In this document: positions 22,716-31,249 of the stretch, piece by piece
Layout: each line of letters starts with the position of its first letter
How positions within the stretch are numbered: position 1 is the stretch's first letter
DNA from: Thermococcus sp.
Lineage (GTDB): Archaea; Methanobacteriota_B; Thermococci; Thermococcales; Thermococcaceae
Assembly: GCF_026988555.1 (NCBI RefSeq)
Contig: NZ_JALSLB010000049.1
Span: 1 to 46,665, forward strand
Direction: 5' to 3'
Length of the DNA: 46,665 nucleotides
Notes under the pieces: generated by a model
Database searches by the model: none
Seen by the model: the letters and a program-made list of their open reading frames with translations, nothing else
What the model was told of the DNA's origin: nothing
Translations under genes and position numbers: made by a program

Positions 22716-24515
22716 ATGGTTAGGACGAATGATTTGGAAGCTCACTTCGGGTTTGAATGCAGGGCCTGTGAAAACGGCCACTGCAACAAGGCGAGTCTCG
22801 AAACCATCCTGGGGGAAAGGGAAGGATTGGAGGAATTTTACGAAGCCTTTAAGGAACACATAAGGGAATGCAAGAGAATGACTTACGGGCAGTACATGTT
22901 CATCATCGACAGGGAGGTACTTCCTGAGGCGGTGCTCTGGTGGCACAACCATCCAAAGTTCAAGGAAACCCATCTCTCCACGGCGGTGGGAACTGACGAG
23001 AGGCCCCTGGACGGCAAATTCGTTTACATGCCCTTCCTCAGCGTGCAGGTGGAGCCACTGAACATGGACAGGAACTACTGGATGTTTCTCAAGGCTTACA
23101 TGCCTGCAGACGACCCGAGCTTTCCAAGTGTGGCCGCGAGGCTTCCAGCGGCCCTCTGGATAGAGAGGGAGGTAAAGGACCTCCTCGGCTTCAGACCCGT
23201 GGATCACCCCGACCCACGGCGGCTCATCCTACCGGAGGACTGGCCCGAGGGAGTTTATCCCCTCAGAAAGGACATGGATTATAAGCACTCCCCGGTCACC
23301 GAACCGAAGACGGAATACCGGGAGACGCCTGAGGGAACGTCGCTGGTGCCCATGGGTCCGGTTCACGCTGGCGTGGAGGAACCTGCCCACTTCAGGCTCT
23401 TCGTCAAAGGAGAGGAGATAATCGACGTTGACTACCGCGGGTTCTACTCCCATAGGGGCATCGAGAAGACCGGCGAGGGCAGGCTGACCTACAATCAGGT
23501 ACTCTTCCTAGCTGAGAGAATCTGCGGAATCTGTGGATACCAGCACTCCGTCAGCTACGCCATGGCCGTCGAGAGGCTTGCCGACGTGGAAATCCCCGAC
23601 AGGGCACGTTACATTAGGACGCTTATGCTCGAGCTCGAGAGGATCCACAACCACCTCCTCTGGGTCGGCATAGCGGCCCACTTGGTGGGCTACGACACCG
23701 GTTTCATGCACGCCTGGCGCATCCGCGAGCCCGTCATGTGGCTCGTTGAGAGACTCACCGGAAACAGGAAGCAGTACGGAATGAACATCGTCGGTGGTGT
23801 CAGGAGGGACCTCCTGGACTACCGCAAGGAGGAGGTTCTTAACGTGGTCAAGAGGATACGCGAGGAGACCAAGACCTTCCTCGATATAGCCCTCAACACC
23901 AACACCTTCATCAAGCGTGCTGAAGGCGTTGGAATCCTGCCATACAAGGTTGCGAAGGCCTACTCCGTCCTCGGACCGACCGCGAGGGCCAGCGGGAGGA
24001 GAATCGACGCGAGGCTCGACCAGGCCACGAAGACCGCCATGGCCTACAACGAGGTTGACTTCAAGGTTCCGGTTTACAAGGAGGGCGATGTTCTGGCGAG
24101 GGTCCTCGTGAGGATGGATGAGCTCTTTGAGAGCATCTGGATCGTCGAACAGCTCATCGACGGGATGCCTGGTGGTGATATATTCACGCCGATAGGGAAA
24201 CTACCGGAGTACGAGGAGGCACTGGGCTTCACCGAGGCTCACCGCGGTGAGGTCGTCCACTACGTTATGACGGGCGAGAAGAACAAGGTCTACCGCTGGA
24301 AGGTCCGCGCCCCGACCTACAACAACCTGCCCGCGATACCCGAGATGCTCAAGGGCTACCACGTGGCAGACGCGCCGCTCATCATAGCGAGCATTGACCC
24401 ATGCTACTCCTGTACCGAGAGGGTTCAGTTCGTTGACGTAAAGACGGGTAGGGTAAGGATTCTCACGGAGGCCGAGTTCAACGAACTCTCCATTGAGAAC
24501 AGGGGGGTGTTCTGA
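22716..24515 (+). CDS. group 4 [NiFe] hydrogenase large subunit, NuoC-NuoD fusion (HycE type)
   Basis: Catalytic hydrogen-producing subunit of 599 residues. The first about 190 residues are a NuoC-like domain; the rest is the NuoD/HycE domain. All four nickel-iron cysteines are present: RICGICGYQHS (Cys270, Cys273) and DPCYSCTER (Cys563, Cys566). Behind Arg569 lies a 30-residue tail, which matches the HycE tail removed by a HycI protease; such a protease is encoded at 34990-35517. Unusual is a CRACENGHC group (Cys15, Cys18, Cys23) at the very N-terminus. ATG 22716 after GGGGTGGTG is chosen. The stop overlaps the next start (TGATGG). Confidence 0.96.
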   Translation: MVRTNDLEAHFGFECRACENGHCNKASLETILGEREGLEEFYEAFKEHIRECKRMTYGQYMFIIDREVLPEAVLWWHNHPKFKETHLSTAVGTDERPLDGKFVYMPFLSVQVEPLNMDRNYWMFLKAYMPADDPSFPSVAARLPAALWIEREVKDLLGFRPVDHPDPRRLILPEDWPEGVYPLRKDMDYKHSPVTEPKTEYRETPEGTSLVPMGPVHAGVEEPAHFRLFVKGEEIIDVDYRGFYSHRGIEKTGEGRLTYNQVLFLAERICGICGYQHSVSYAMAVERLADVEIPDRARYIRTLMLELERIHNHLLWVGIAAHLVGYDTGFMHAWRIREPVMWLVERLTGNRKQYGMNIVGGVRRDLLDYRKEEVLNVVKRIREETKTFLDIALNTNTFIKRAEGVGILPYKVAKAYSVLGPTARASGRRIDARLDQATKTAMAYNEVDFKVPVYKEGDVLARVLVRMDELFESIWIVEQLIDGMPGGDIFTPIGKLPEYEEALGFTEAHRGEVVHYVMTGEKNKVYRWKVRAPTYNNLPAIPEMLKGYHVADAPLIIASIDPCYSCTERVQFVDVKTGRVRILTEAEFNELSIENRGVF

Positions 24516-25135
24516 TGGCCGAGACGGTTCCATACAGTGAAAAATTGAAGAAATGGGATAGGATGGAGTCCGGGAAGTTCGGCGGAAAGGCCCCGGTCAC
24601 CACCCTCTACCCGTTTGTTGACGTTGAAAAGCCCCCGGAGTACAGGGGAATTCCCCACATAAACCCCGAGAAGTGCGTAGGTTGCGGTGCCTGCGTCAAC
24701 GCCTGCCCACCGGATGCTCTCATAATGGAGTGGGACAAGGAGCACGGGGTTAAGAGACTCACCTACAACGCGGCGCGGTGCATCCGTTGCGCCCGCTGCA
24801 TCGAGGTCTGCCCGACCGGGGCGATGGAGCCAACAACGCGCTTTGAGATAGCGAGCAACAGCAAGGAAGACCTAGTCGAGGTCGTTGAGCACAAACTGGC
24901 CTACTGCGAGGAGTGCGGTGAGTACCTCGACTTCACCGAGAGGCAGATAGAATACGTCAAAAACATCCTGCCAAAGGACGTCTTCGACCTCTACTCCCTG
25001 GAGGACAGAATGAAGCTCACGCAGGAGGAAAAGATGCGCAAAACTGTTGTCACACTCAGGGAGACCGAGGGGAACGTCTATCCTGCGTTTGTTCTGGTGG
25101 GGGAGTCCACAAAGGAGAAGGGGGGTGAGGAGTGA
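24515..25135 (+). CDS. hydrogenase ferredoxin-like subunit (HycF/NuoI type)
   Basis: A 206-residue iron-sulfur subunit. Two [4Fe-4S] motifs, CVGCGACVNACPP and CIRCARCIEVCPTG, are in the middle, and a further pair CEECGEY follows in the C-terminal third, as in HycF/HyfH. It should take electrons from the polyferredoxin and pass them to the small subunit. ATG 24515 overlaps the large-subunit stop, and its own stop shares one base with the next ATG (25135), so it is tightly coupled on both sides. Confidence 0.94.
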   Translation: MAETVPYSEKLKKWDRMESGKFGGKAPVTTLYPFVDVEKPPEYRGIPHINPEKCVGCGACVNACPPDALIMEWDKEHGVKRLTYNAARCIRCARCIEVCPTGAMEPTTRFEIASNSKEDLVEVVEHKLAYCEECGEYLDFTERQIEYVKNILPKDVFDLYSLEDRMKLTQEEKMRKTVVTLRETEGNVYPAFVLVGESTKEKGGEE

Positions 25136-25968
25136 TGGGGAAGCAGAGGCTGAAGTCCGTCTGGGTCTACCACGTTGATGCGGGTTCGTGCAACGGCTGC
25201 GACATTGAGGTCCTCGACGTCATAAGCCCGTACTACGACCTTGAGAGACTTGGTGTTAAGGTCGTCCCCAACCCGAGGCACGCCGATGCACTGCTCATAA
25301 CCGGCCCGCTCACGAGACAGACGAGGATCTCCCTCAAGAAGACCTACGAGGCGATGCCGCCGAAGCCGAGAATAGTGGTCGCGATAGGAACCTGCGCCTC
25401 AAGCGGGGGGATTTTTTACAACAGCTACGCCCTCTACAACACGTCCCCACAGAGGGGCAGGGACAGGCTTAGGAGCGGCGGACCGGAGATGATAGTGCCG
25501 ATAGACATGTACATCCCCGGCTGTCCACCGAGTCCAGAGGAGATACTCTACGGGATATCCCAGCTTCTGGGTATCAGGGAGAAGAAGATGAAGGGGGAGT
25601 ACTGGTACGCACTGCCCCCGGAGGAGAGGGCCAGGAGGGAGAGCGAGATCGAGTTCAAAATCCCGGATAGACCTATCCCGCTACGATACTGGCTGACGCT
25701 CCGGGAGGAGCTCAGACGCGTCGTCGGCTACTTCGACCGTGACGCCGTCCTTGAGGACTTCATGACCCTCGTGGGAAAGGCGTTCGAAGATGAGAAACCG
25801 AGGGAGAAGCTCCACGACTTGGTAACCGGCTACTTCCTGAAGGAGAAGGATTCCAGGGTTGGCTTTGCCATGCGCTTCCTTGAGAACGAGTTCTGGCGTC
25901 TGGTCGATGAGTACCTGGAGTGGGGTGAGGCGCTGAGGGAGAAGTATCCCGTTACGGCGGGTGTCTGA
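25135..25968 (+). CDS. group 4 [NiFe] hydrogenase small subunit (HycG/NuoB type)
   Basis: A 277-residue subunit binding the proximal [4Fe-4S] cluster through GSCNGCDIE (Cys19, Cys22), GTCASSGG and PGCPPSPEE, all four cysteines conserved. It is longer than NuoB because of a C-terminal extension of about 110 residues after the GISQLLGI region, rich in charged helices (LREELRRVVGYFDRDAV). ATG 25135 preceded by GGGGTGAGGAG is chosen. The stop lies within the region where the next small gene begins. Confidence 0.94.
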   Translation: MGKQRLKSVWVYHVDAGSCNGCDIEVLDVISPYYDLERLGVKVVPNPRHADALLITGPLTRQTRISLKKTYEAMPPKPRIVVAIGTCASSGGIFYNSYALYNTSPQRGRDRLRSGGPEMIVPIDMYIPGCPPSPEEILYGISQLLGIREKKMKGEYWYALPPEERARRESEIEFKIPDRPIPLRYWLTLREELRRVVGYFDRDAVLEDFMTLVGKAFEDEKPREKLHDLVTGYFLKEKDSRVGFAMRFLENEFWRLVDEYLEWGEALREKYPVTAGV

Positions 25969-25969
25969 G

Positions 25970-26287
25970 GTGCCATGGAAACTTTATCGCTTCAAGTACG
26001 AGGACTACCCGGAGTACTCGGCGAGGATAACCGGTCACTACGGGGGGGACCTGCTGCTGATAGAGGAGGAGGGGGAACTCAGTGACGGGGCAGTGAAGCT
26101 GATTAAAGACTTCCTTGGCCTTGCCGATGACGCGAGGAAGTTCGAGATAACACCGAGGGACGTCATGAAGTTGCCACTTGAGAAACTGCCCGAAGGCGAC
26201 AGAAGGGCCCTGCTGGAAGCGGCCGGAAAGCTCGACGCGGAGAGCAAGCTCCATCTGGAGTACCGCTATCGGCCGAGCTTTGATTGA
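25970..26287 (+). CDS. unrecognised small protein inside the hydrogenase operon
   Basis: I do not recognise this 105-residue soluble protein. It contains PWKLYRFKYEDYPEYSARI at its start and a helical, charged second half. No cysteine, membrane segment or signal peptide is visible. GTG 25970, six bases after GGTG, is chosen; the frame is open to GTG 25961, which has no ribosome site. It begins right after the hydrogenase small subunit and is followed by the nucleotidyltransferase-like gene, so it is probably co-expressed. A role as an accessory or assembly protein is inference from position only. Confidence 0.65.
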   Translation: MPWKLYRFKYEDYPEYSARITGHYGGDLLLIEEEGELSDGAVKLIKDFLGLADDARKFEITPRDVMKLPLEKLPEGDRRALLEAAGKLDAESKLHLEYRYRPSFD

Positions 26288-26325
26288 TGTTTTACGTTCC
26301 TTTCAAACTTTTTGGGGGTGAAAAT

Positions 26326-26769
26326 GTGGTGGAGATTGATGAGGCAAAGGGTGAAATTCTCAGGAGGCTGAAGGAGTTCTACGGTGAGAACCTGATTTCG
26401 GTGGTGTTCTACGGCAGGCACCTCAGGGACCCCAGCTTCCCCGAGATAGACGTTGTGGTCATCATTGAACGTGCCTACGACCCTGTCAAGATGAACCGAA
26501 TGGCGGATTTCATTGAGAACATCAGGGATCCCATCGAGGAAAAATACGGCTATCATGTTTCGTTTGAGCTGTACACGAAGGAAGAGGCCGAGAACTTCCA
26601 CTCCGGCTACCTGGACGTCGTGGTTAACTACGAAATCGCCTACGACAGGGACGGTTACTTTGGGTGGCTCATGGAGGAGATGATGAACCCCGAGAAGGTC
26701 ATGAAGCACGTCCAGTATCTGAGCACTATTGAATATCTTGCAGTTGATAACAAGGAGAATGAAAAATGA
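26326..26769 (+). CDS. nucleotidyltransferase-like domain protein
   Basis: A 147-residue protein resembling small pol-beta-type nucleotidyltransferases: a helix, then VVFYGRHLRDPSFPEIDVVVI, which recalls the GS-x9-13-D-x-D signature with Arg for Ser and Glu-Ile-Asp for the metal pair, and a later SFELY that could supply the third acidic residue. I chose GTG 26326, four bases after GGGGGTGA; ATG 26287 is open but has no ribosome site. Why such a gene lies between the hydrogenase and antiporter modules is unclear. It may modify a protein or nucleotide, be regulatory, or be an inserted passenger. A T6 run and a new TATA box follow its stop. Confidence 0.6.
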   Translation: MVEIDEAKGEILRRLKEFYGENLISVVFYGRHLRDPSFPEIDVVVIIERAYDPVKMNRMADFIENIRDPIEEKYGYHVSFELYTKEEAENFHSGYLDVVVNYEIAYDRDGYFGWLMEEMMNPEKVMKHVQYLSTIEYLAVDNKENEK

Positions 26770-26795
26770 GTGTGCTTAATGGTCAAATTATAAAA

Positions 26796-26827
26796 TTTTT
26801 TCGCAAATCTCCGCAAGATTTAAAAAC
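26796..26827 (+). promoter_or_regulatory. T-run and internal TATA box ahead of the antiporter module
   Basis: A T6 tract at 26796-26801, a possible terminator for the upstream hydrogenase unit, is followed at 26817-26827 by GATTTAAAAAC, a TATA-like element. An inferred transcript start near 26848 leaves a leader of about 40 bases before ATG 26890 with GGAGGGAGAGGG. The 120-base gap is the longest within the cluster, so the antiporter genes may have their own promoter. It holds no copy of the TGAC-N6-GTCA operator. Confidence 0.45.
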
Positions 26828-26889
26828 GGTGGGGACCAGAATTTTAGGGCATTCTAACTGATTCAGACTGTCCTAATGGAGGGAGAGGG

Positions 26890-28359
26890 ATGGTGGGTGC
26901 ACTCGCAGCTCTGACCTTTATGATTCCCCTGCTCACGGGCTTGGTTCTCTTTAAACTCGACGGGAGACGGGCGGATACTCTGATGCTGGGTTCCCTCCTC
27001 ACGGCAATGGTGAGTCAGCTGGTGCTGGATTACGCGTACCTCACCTCCGGTGGGGGGCTCGTTCATATCATTTACCTGGAAACCCGGAGCTTTGGGGAGG
27101 TGTACGGCATAATAATCGACCCTATGAGCGTTCTAATCGGTAGCGTTGTGGCGGTTGCGGGCTTTATATTCATGTTCTACGGCGTCGAGTACATGAGCGA
27201 GAGGAACGTCGGCCATCCGGTGAGGGGAGGTAAGGGCCTCTTCTACGCATGGATGACGCTCTTCGAGGGGGCGACGCTTGGCTTCATCTACTCCTCAACG
27301 TTCCTAGGCCTGCTCATCTTCTTCGAGCTGATGGGATTAGCATGCTGGGGTGTGGTGAGCTACTACAACACCGGGGAGGCAAGGCGGGCCGGCTTCAAAG
27401 CCTTTATCATCCCGAACGTGGGGGCCATGGTGGGCTTTTACACGGCAATCTACATTGGCTTCACCCAGCTCCACGACCTCAGCCTGTTCTCGCTCTCCAG
27501 GGTTTCCCCCGACGTCAAACCCTGGCTCTTCATTGCCCTACTCACGGCGGGCTACACCAAGAGCGCCCAGTTTCCCACGTACTCGTGGATTCCCGATGCG
27601 ATGGAGGCACCCACACCGGCGAGTGCCTTCCTCCACGGCGCGGCTATGGTTGAGATGGGGGTGTATCTGGTCGCGAGGGTTCTCCAGTTTATAGGGCCCC
27701 TGCCTGCCTGGATCTTCTACCTCATGGCGGTTATGGTTTCCCTTACATTGCTTATTCCCATGCTGAACTATCCCCTCCAGAACGACGCGAAGAGGCTGTT
27801 GGCCTATTCAACCGTTGCGGAGGCGGGGATAATGTTCGTTGGTCTCACCTTTGCCTCCCTCGGTCTGCGCATCGGCCTCCAGGCGGCCATGTTTCAGCTC
27901 ACAGCTCACGCGTTTGTCAAGGGGTTGGGATTCCTCACCGCCGGGAGCTTTACCTACTCGCTCGGAACCCTTGACCTCAGGAAGATAAGCGGTCTTCAAG
28001 AGGGTATGCCCGTGAGCGGGTTCTCCTGGGCCGTTGCACTTCTTGGCCTGGCGGGCCTCCCCCCGATGGGGATAGCATTCAGTAAGGCGGAACTGCTCGC
28101 GGCCGCTGGTATGGTGGGATTGCGCCCCCTGGTCTGGCTCCCGGTGCTTCTGGTCCTTGCGGATTCGGTCGTCTTCCTCTGGGTGGGTACTAGGTGGATA
28201 GGCAGCAACATCTTCGGGAGGAGGGGTTCTCCGGCGGTGAGTGCTGGAACCCACCCGGTGATCACGGCGTCCCTCATAACCCTGGTGGTCCTCGCCATGA
28301 TCTCGGCCTACCTCGCGTATCCACTGGTCAAGATGATAGGCTTTTACGGGGGTGTTTGA
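26890..28359 (+). CDS. antiporter-like membrane subunit (MrpD/NuoM-N type)
   Basis: A 489-residue protein with about 14 transmembrane segments. Glu146 in LLIFFELMG and Lys224 in GYTKSAQFPTYSWIPDAMEAPTPAS are the canonical TM5 and TM7 residues, and HAFVKGLGF carries the later lysine. It is the closest relative in the window of the 18321 protein, which has lost the TM7 lysine, so the two are probably duplicates. First gene of the Mrp-like module, ATG 26890. Its stop overlaps the ribosome site of the next gene. Confidence 0.9.
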   Translation: MVGALAALTFMIPLLTGLVLFKLDGRRADTLMLGSLLTAMVSQLVLDYAYLTSGGGLVHIIYLETRSFGEVYGIIIDPMSVLIGSVVAVAGFIFMFYGVEYMSERNVGHPVRGGKGLFYAWMTLFEGATLGFIYSSTFLGLLIFFELMGLACWGVVSYYNTGEARRAGFKAFIIPNVGAMVGFYTAIYIGFTQLHDLSLFSLSRVSPDVKPWLFIALLTAGYTKSAQFPTYSWIPDAMEAPTPASAFLHGAAMVEMGVYLVARVLQFIGPLPAWIFYLMAVMVSLTLLIPMLNYPLQNDAKRLLAYSTVAEAGIMFVGLTFASLGLRIGLQAAMFQLTAHAFVKGLGFLTAGSFTYSLGTLDLRKISGLQEGMPVSGFSWAVALLGLAGLPPMGIAFSKAELLAAAGMVGLRPLVWLPVLLVLADSVVFLWVGTRWIGSNIFGRRGSPAVSAGTHPVITASLITLVVLAMISAYLAYPLVKMIGFYGGV

Positions 28360-28361
28360 GG

Positions 28362-30260
28362 TTGCTGTATCTTACGAACGTTGCTCTCGTTGAGTTCGCG
28401 GTGCTCCTCTTTCTGCTGGGATCGGTGTCACCCCTCTTCAGGAGGGACTTCAGGGTATCCCTGCCTTTCTCTGCCCTGGGGTCCCTGTTCACGATGGCCG
28501 TTGGGATCTACGGCATCTTTGATGGAATCCGGGGAGGCATCTTCAGTGGGATCTTCGAGGCTCGGGTTAACGTGGACCCCCTATCCGCCTTCTTTACTTT
28601 CGTCCTTGGACTGATAGGTTTACTTTCTTCTGTGTACCTCATGGATTATGATATGAGGCCCAAACATCTGACCTTTGCCGTTGCCTATAACGGAACGCTC
28701 CTGTCCGCCCTCCTGTTCCTCACAACAGAAAGCTTTGAGAAGATGGTCCTCTCGTACGAGCTTCTGGCGCTCTTCACCTACGCCCTGATCCTCTCAACAG
28801 CTGGGAGGGGGGGTGGAAACATCCCCCGGAACTACCTCGTCCTGACCCAGGCCTTCGGTGTGGTGCCGCTTTTGATCGCCGCTTCTCTTGTAACCACCGT
28901 GGGCCCTACCTTCGGGGTTATAAGGGCGAACCTGAGTGCCCTCCCGGTTTCCACCCCTTTTCTCTCCATCCTCCTCATCTCACCCCCGCTTGTCAGGAGC
29001 GGGGCCTTTCCCTTCCATGTGTGGGTTCCAGACGTCTACAGAAGGGTTCCCTCCCCGGTGGTTCCAGTCATGATATCCCTTGAGGCCGTTGGGGTTTACA
29101 TGGCGATCAGATTATTCTGGTTTGTCCTGCCCCTTTCAACATCCCTCGGCTACATTGTTGCCCTCCTCGGTACGATCTCGGTATTCTCTACCCTCTACTC
29201 CTTTAGGGAGATAAGGCTCAAGAGGAAGTTCGCATACCACAGCGTTATGGACGTTGGCATCTCCTATTTCGCCCTCGGCTCGGCCATGGCCCTTCACGGT
29301 TCCCTGGCCGGGAGGGTCCTTCTGGCTGGTGCCCTCTTTCACACCCTCTACCAGGTCGTGTACAAATCCTCCATCTTCTTTGGCCTCGGCGCCATAGAAC
29401 ACTACGGAGAGGAGCCGAACGTATGCTCCCTTCGGAAGCTTTTCAGGGGGCACGTGATGGCCTTTTTAATGTCGATCTCGGCCTTTTCGATGGCCGGGTT
29501 ACCCCCACTGGCTGCTTTTATTTCAAAGTTGCTGGTGTACCGGGGGGCACTCCTGTCGGGGGATACGCTCGTTCTCCTGATGCTCTCCACGGTGATCTTC
29601 CTCGGACTCTTTCCCTTCGCATCTGTGGTTCAGGTGGAGAGGCTCAACAGGGAGCTTTGCAAACGAGAGATCGGTGCCGAAAGCGTTCCACTCCTGCTCA
29701 GGGGAGTTGTGGGCACCATGGCCATGTTCACCGTACTCTTGGCGGTTCTTCCCCTCCTCGTGAAGCCCTTCATAGTGCCCGCCCTCAGCGAGGTTACTGG
29801 TTTCTCGTTCCCATCCCTTGCGACCCTCTTCACGGCGGGGGTTTCGACCTCCCTGGTCGCCATCATCATACTGATCGGAACCGCCTACCTTGGGTTGAGG
29901 GTTGGGAGGATGCCAACGGACATGGTCTCCGAGCTTCTCCTGATATTCTACAACATGGGAGAAATGCTGACCTTTACTAAGGATCTTCTGCTTGAATGGG
30001 GAAAAAGGGTCTACATAACCCGTATTCTTCCCTTCTTAAGGTTCATCCCGCGACACGAGTTGCCACTGGTCAAGGACTACGACGACGTCTTTGATTATCC
30101 CGTGAGGCACCTAGACGAGGCGATGTTCATGCCGCTTCTGCGGCTGATATCCCGGATGAGCTGGAGGACCGCGGGAAGAACTTACGACATGAACGCCCTT
30201 ATGGCGATCTTTGCGGTGGTGTTTGCCCTCCTGATAGTCCTCTTTGGGGTGGTGATGTGA
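28362..30260 (+). CDS. antiporter-like membrane subunit (MrpA N-part/NuoL type), Arg at the TM7 site
   Basis: A 632-residue membrane protein. TM5 glutamate is in MVLSYELLALF. The TM7 segment reads LVRSGAFPFHVWVPDVYRRVPSP: Arg replaces the usual lysine. A C-terminal extension beyond the antiporter core has a soluble loop (LRFIPRHELPLVKDYDDVFD) and one last hydrophobic segment, as in HyfB-type subunits. I chose TTG 28362, two bases after the upstream stop, with GGGGTGTTTGAGG in front; the frame is open to 28194 only inside the previous gene. It may stand for the large MrpA subunit, whose C-terminal domains are encoded separately at 30992 and 31246. Confidence 0.88.
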   Translation: MLYLTNVALVEFAVLLFLLGSVSPLFRRDFRVSLPFSALGSLFTMAVGIYGIFDGIRGGIFSGIFEARVNVDPLSAFFTFVLGLIGLLSSVYLMDYDMRPKHLTFAVAYNGTLLSALLFLTTESFEKMVLSYELLALFTYALILSTAGRGGGNIPRNYLVLTQAFGVVPLLIAASLVTTVGPTFGVIRANLSALPVSTPFLSILLISPPLVRSGAFPFHVWVPDVYRRVPSPVVPVMISLEAVGVYMAIRLFWFVLPLSTSLGYIVALLGTISVFSTLYSFREIRLKRKFAYHSVMDVGISYFALGSAMALHGSLAGRVLLAGALFHTLYQVVYKSSIFFGLGAIEHYGEEPNVCSLRKLFRGHVMAFLMSISAFSMAGLPPLAAFISKLLVYRGALLSGDTLVLLMLSTVIFLGLFPFASVVQVERLNRELCKREIGAESVPLLLRGVVGTMAMFTVLLAVLPLLVKPFIVPALSEVTGFSFPSLATLFTAGVSTSLVAIIILIGTAYLGLRVGRMPTDMVSELLLIFYNMGEMLTFTKDLLLEWGKRVYITRILPFLRFIPRHELPLVKDYDDVFDYPVRHLDEAMFMPLLRLISRMSWRTAGRTYDMNALMAIFAVVFALLIVLFGVVM

Positions 30261-30261
30261 G

Positions 30262-30546
30262 ATGAACGTCCAGTCGGTGTTTTACACGAGCCTGTACTTT
30301 GTGGCCGTTCTCTACACCTTCGCCTTTGTCCTTTACGGTATCCGGGCCATTAAAGGTCCCACAACCGCGGACATCATCATGGCCGTGGACTGCCTCTCCT
30401 TTGATATGGCGGCGTTCATGGTAATCCTGGGCATCTACTTCCGGTCCATTCTTCTGGCGAGCGGTGCGATAATCCTCACCCTCTGGGCTTACATGCTGGA
30501 CGTCTACTACACAAAATACGTTCTGTACGGGGAGGTGGAGGTATGA
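30262..30546 (+). CDS. Mrp antiporter subunit F (MnhF/MrpF)
   Basis: A 94-residue protein with three transmembrane segments, of the MrpF family (YGIRAIKGPTTADIIMAVD is the conserved loop between helices 1 and 2). It is a small structural subunit of the multisubunit sodium/proton antiporter. ATG 30262 follows GGTGATGTGAG of the preceding gene end, and its stop overlaps the next start as ATGA. Confidence 0.9.
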   Translation: MNVQSVFYTSLYFVAVLYTFAFVLYGIRAIKGPTTADIIMAVDCLSFDMAAFMVILGIYFRSILLASGAIILTLWAYMLDVYYTKYVLYGEVEV

Positions 30547-30995
30547 TAGGTGAGGCTGTCTTCATTGCGGGCATGGTGATGATCTTCATCGGCGCGGTCT
30601 ACGACGTCATAGCCTCAATAGGCATGCTCCGCTTTGACGATTTCTACTTGAGGGCCCATGCGGCAACGGTTGGAACCATCGGCGGTGCGGTTCTCCCGAT
30701 CTTTGGGGCCGGGCTGGTTGCCCTCGTGAGTCCATGGTTGGGTGCCCTGCGGTACTTCCTTACCGGCATAGCATTGACCACGGGGGTTTTAATACTCCTC
30801 ACCGCCCCAACGGGCTCACATTCTCTCGTTTCGGCTGTTTACTTCGGTAGGATTGGAAGACCGCCAAGGTTCATCGTCGATCACCTGTCGGAGGACCTTC
30901 CGGTAAGGAAGGACGTTGAGGAGCTCGTTCGTGAGCACGAGAATCTCCCGGGTGAGGAGGAGGTTAGGTTTGTTTTCAGGAGGGTGAGGAGATGA
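30543..30995 (+). CDS. Mrp antiporter subunit G (MnhG/MrpG)
   Basis: A 150-residue member of the MrpG family, with three hydrophobic segments and the conserved IGMLRFDDFYLRAHAATVGT. The C-terminal 50 residues are soluble and charged, longer than in many bacterial MrpG. ATG 30543 overlaps the MrpF stop by four bases after GGAGGTGGAGGT, and its own stop overlaps the next ATG the same way. Confidence 0.9.
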   Translation: MIGEAVFIAGMVMIFIGAVYDVIASIGMLRFDDFYLRAHAATVGTIGGAVLPIFGAGLVALVSPWLGALRYFLTGIALTTGVLILLTAPTGSHSLVSAVYFGRIGRPPRFIVDHLSEDLPVRKDVEELVREHENLPGEEEVRFVFRRVRR

Positions 30996-31249
30996 TAGAG
31001 CTGCACCTGTTGATCCTTGCCATGGTGGTCTCGTTCGGCTTCGTCTTCAGCTACCTTGCGATGAAGGAACATGACCTGCTGAAGGCCCTCGCCCTGTCTT
31101 CAGTTCAATCAACCTTCTTTGCCCTTGGTTTCTACATCCTCGCCGCCCCGGATATAGTGCTGGCCTACCTGGCCATAGCGGTCGGGGCATACACCGCCCT
31201 CGTGATCCTTGCCATAAGCAAAACCGAACGTTTCGAGGTGGGAGAATGA
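30992..31249 (+). CDS. MbhD/DUF4040-type subunit (MrpA C-terminal domain piece)
   Basis: An 85-residue protein of three transmembrane segments, matching the domain that bacterial MrpA carries near its C-terminus and that Thermococcales encode as a separate MbhD-like subunit; YLAIAVGAYTALVILAISKTERFE is typical. It starts at ATG 30992 by a four-base overlap with MrpG and ends overlapping the next gene as ATGA. Confidence 0.85.
   Translation: MIELHLLILAMVVSFGFVFSYLAMKEHDLLKALALSSVQSTFFALGFYILAAPDIVLAYLAIAVGAYTALVILAISKTERFEVGE

Noticed and set aside
28194-28361. N-terminal extension of the 28362 antiporter subunit
   Set aside because: Lies wholly inside the previous gene, is hydrophilic and unlike the family; TTG 28362 has a ribosome site.
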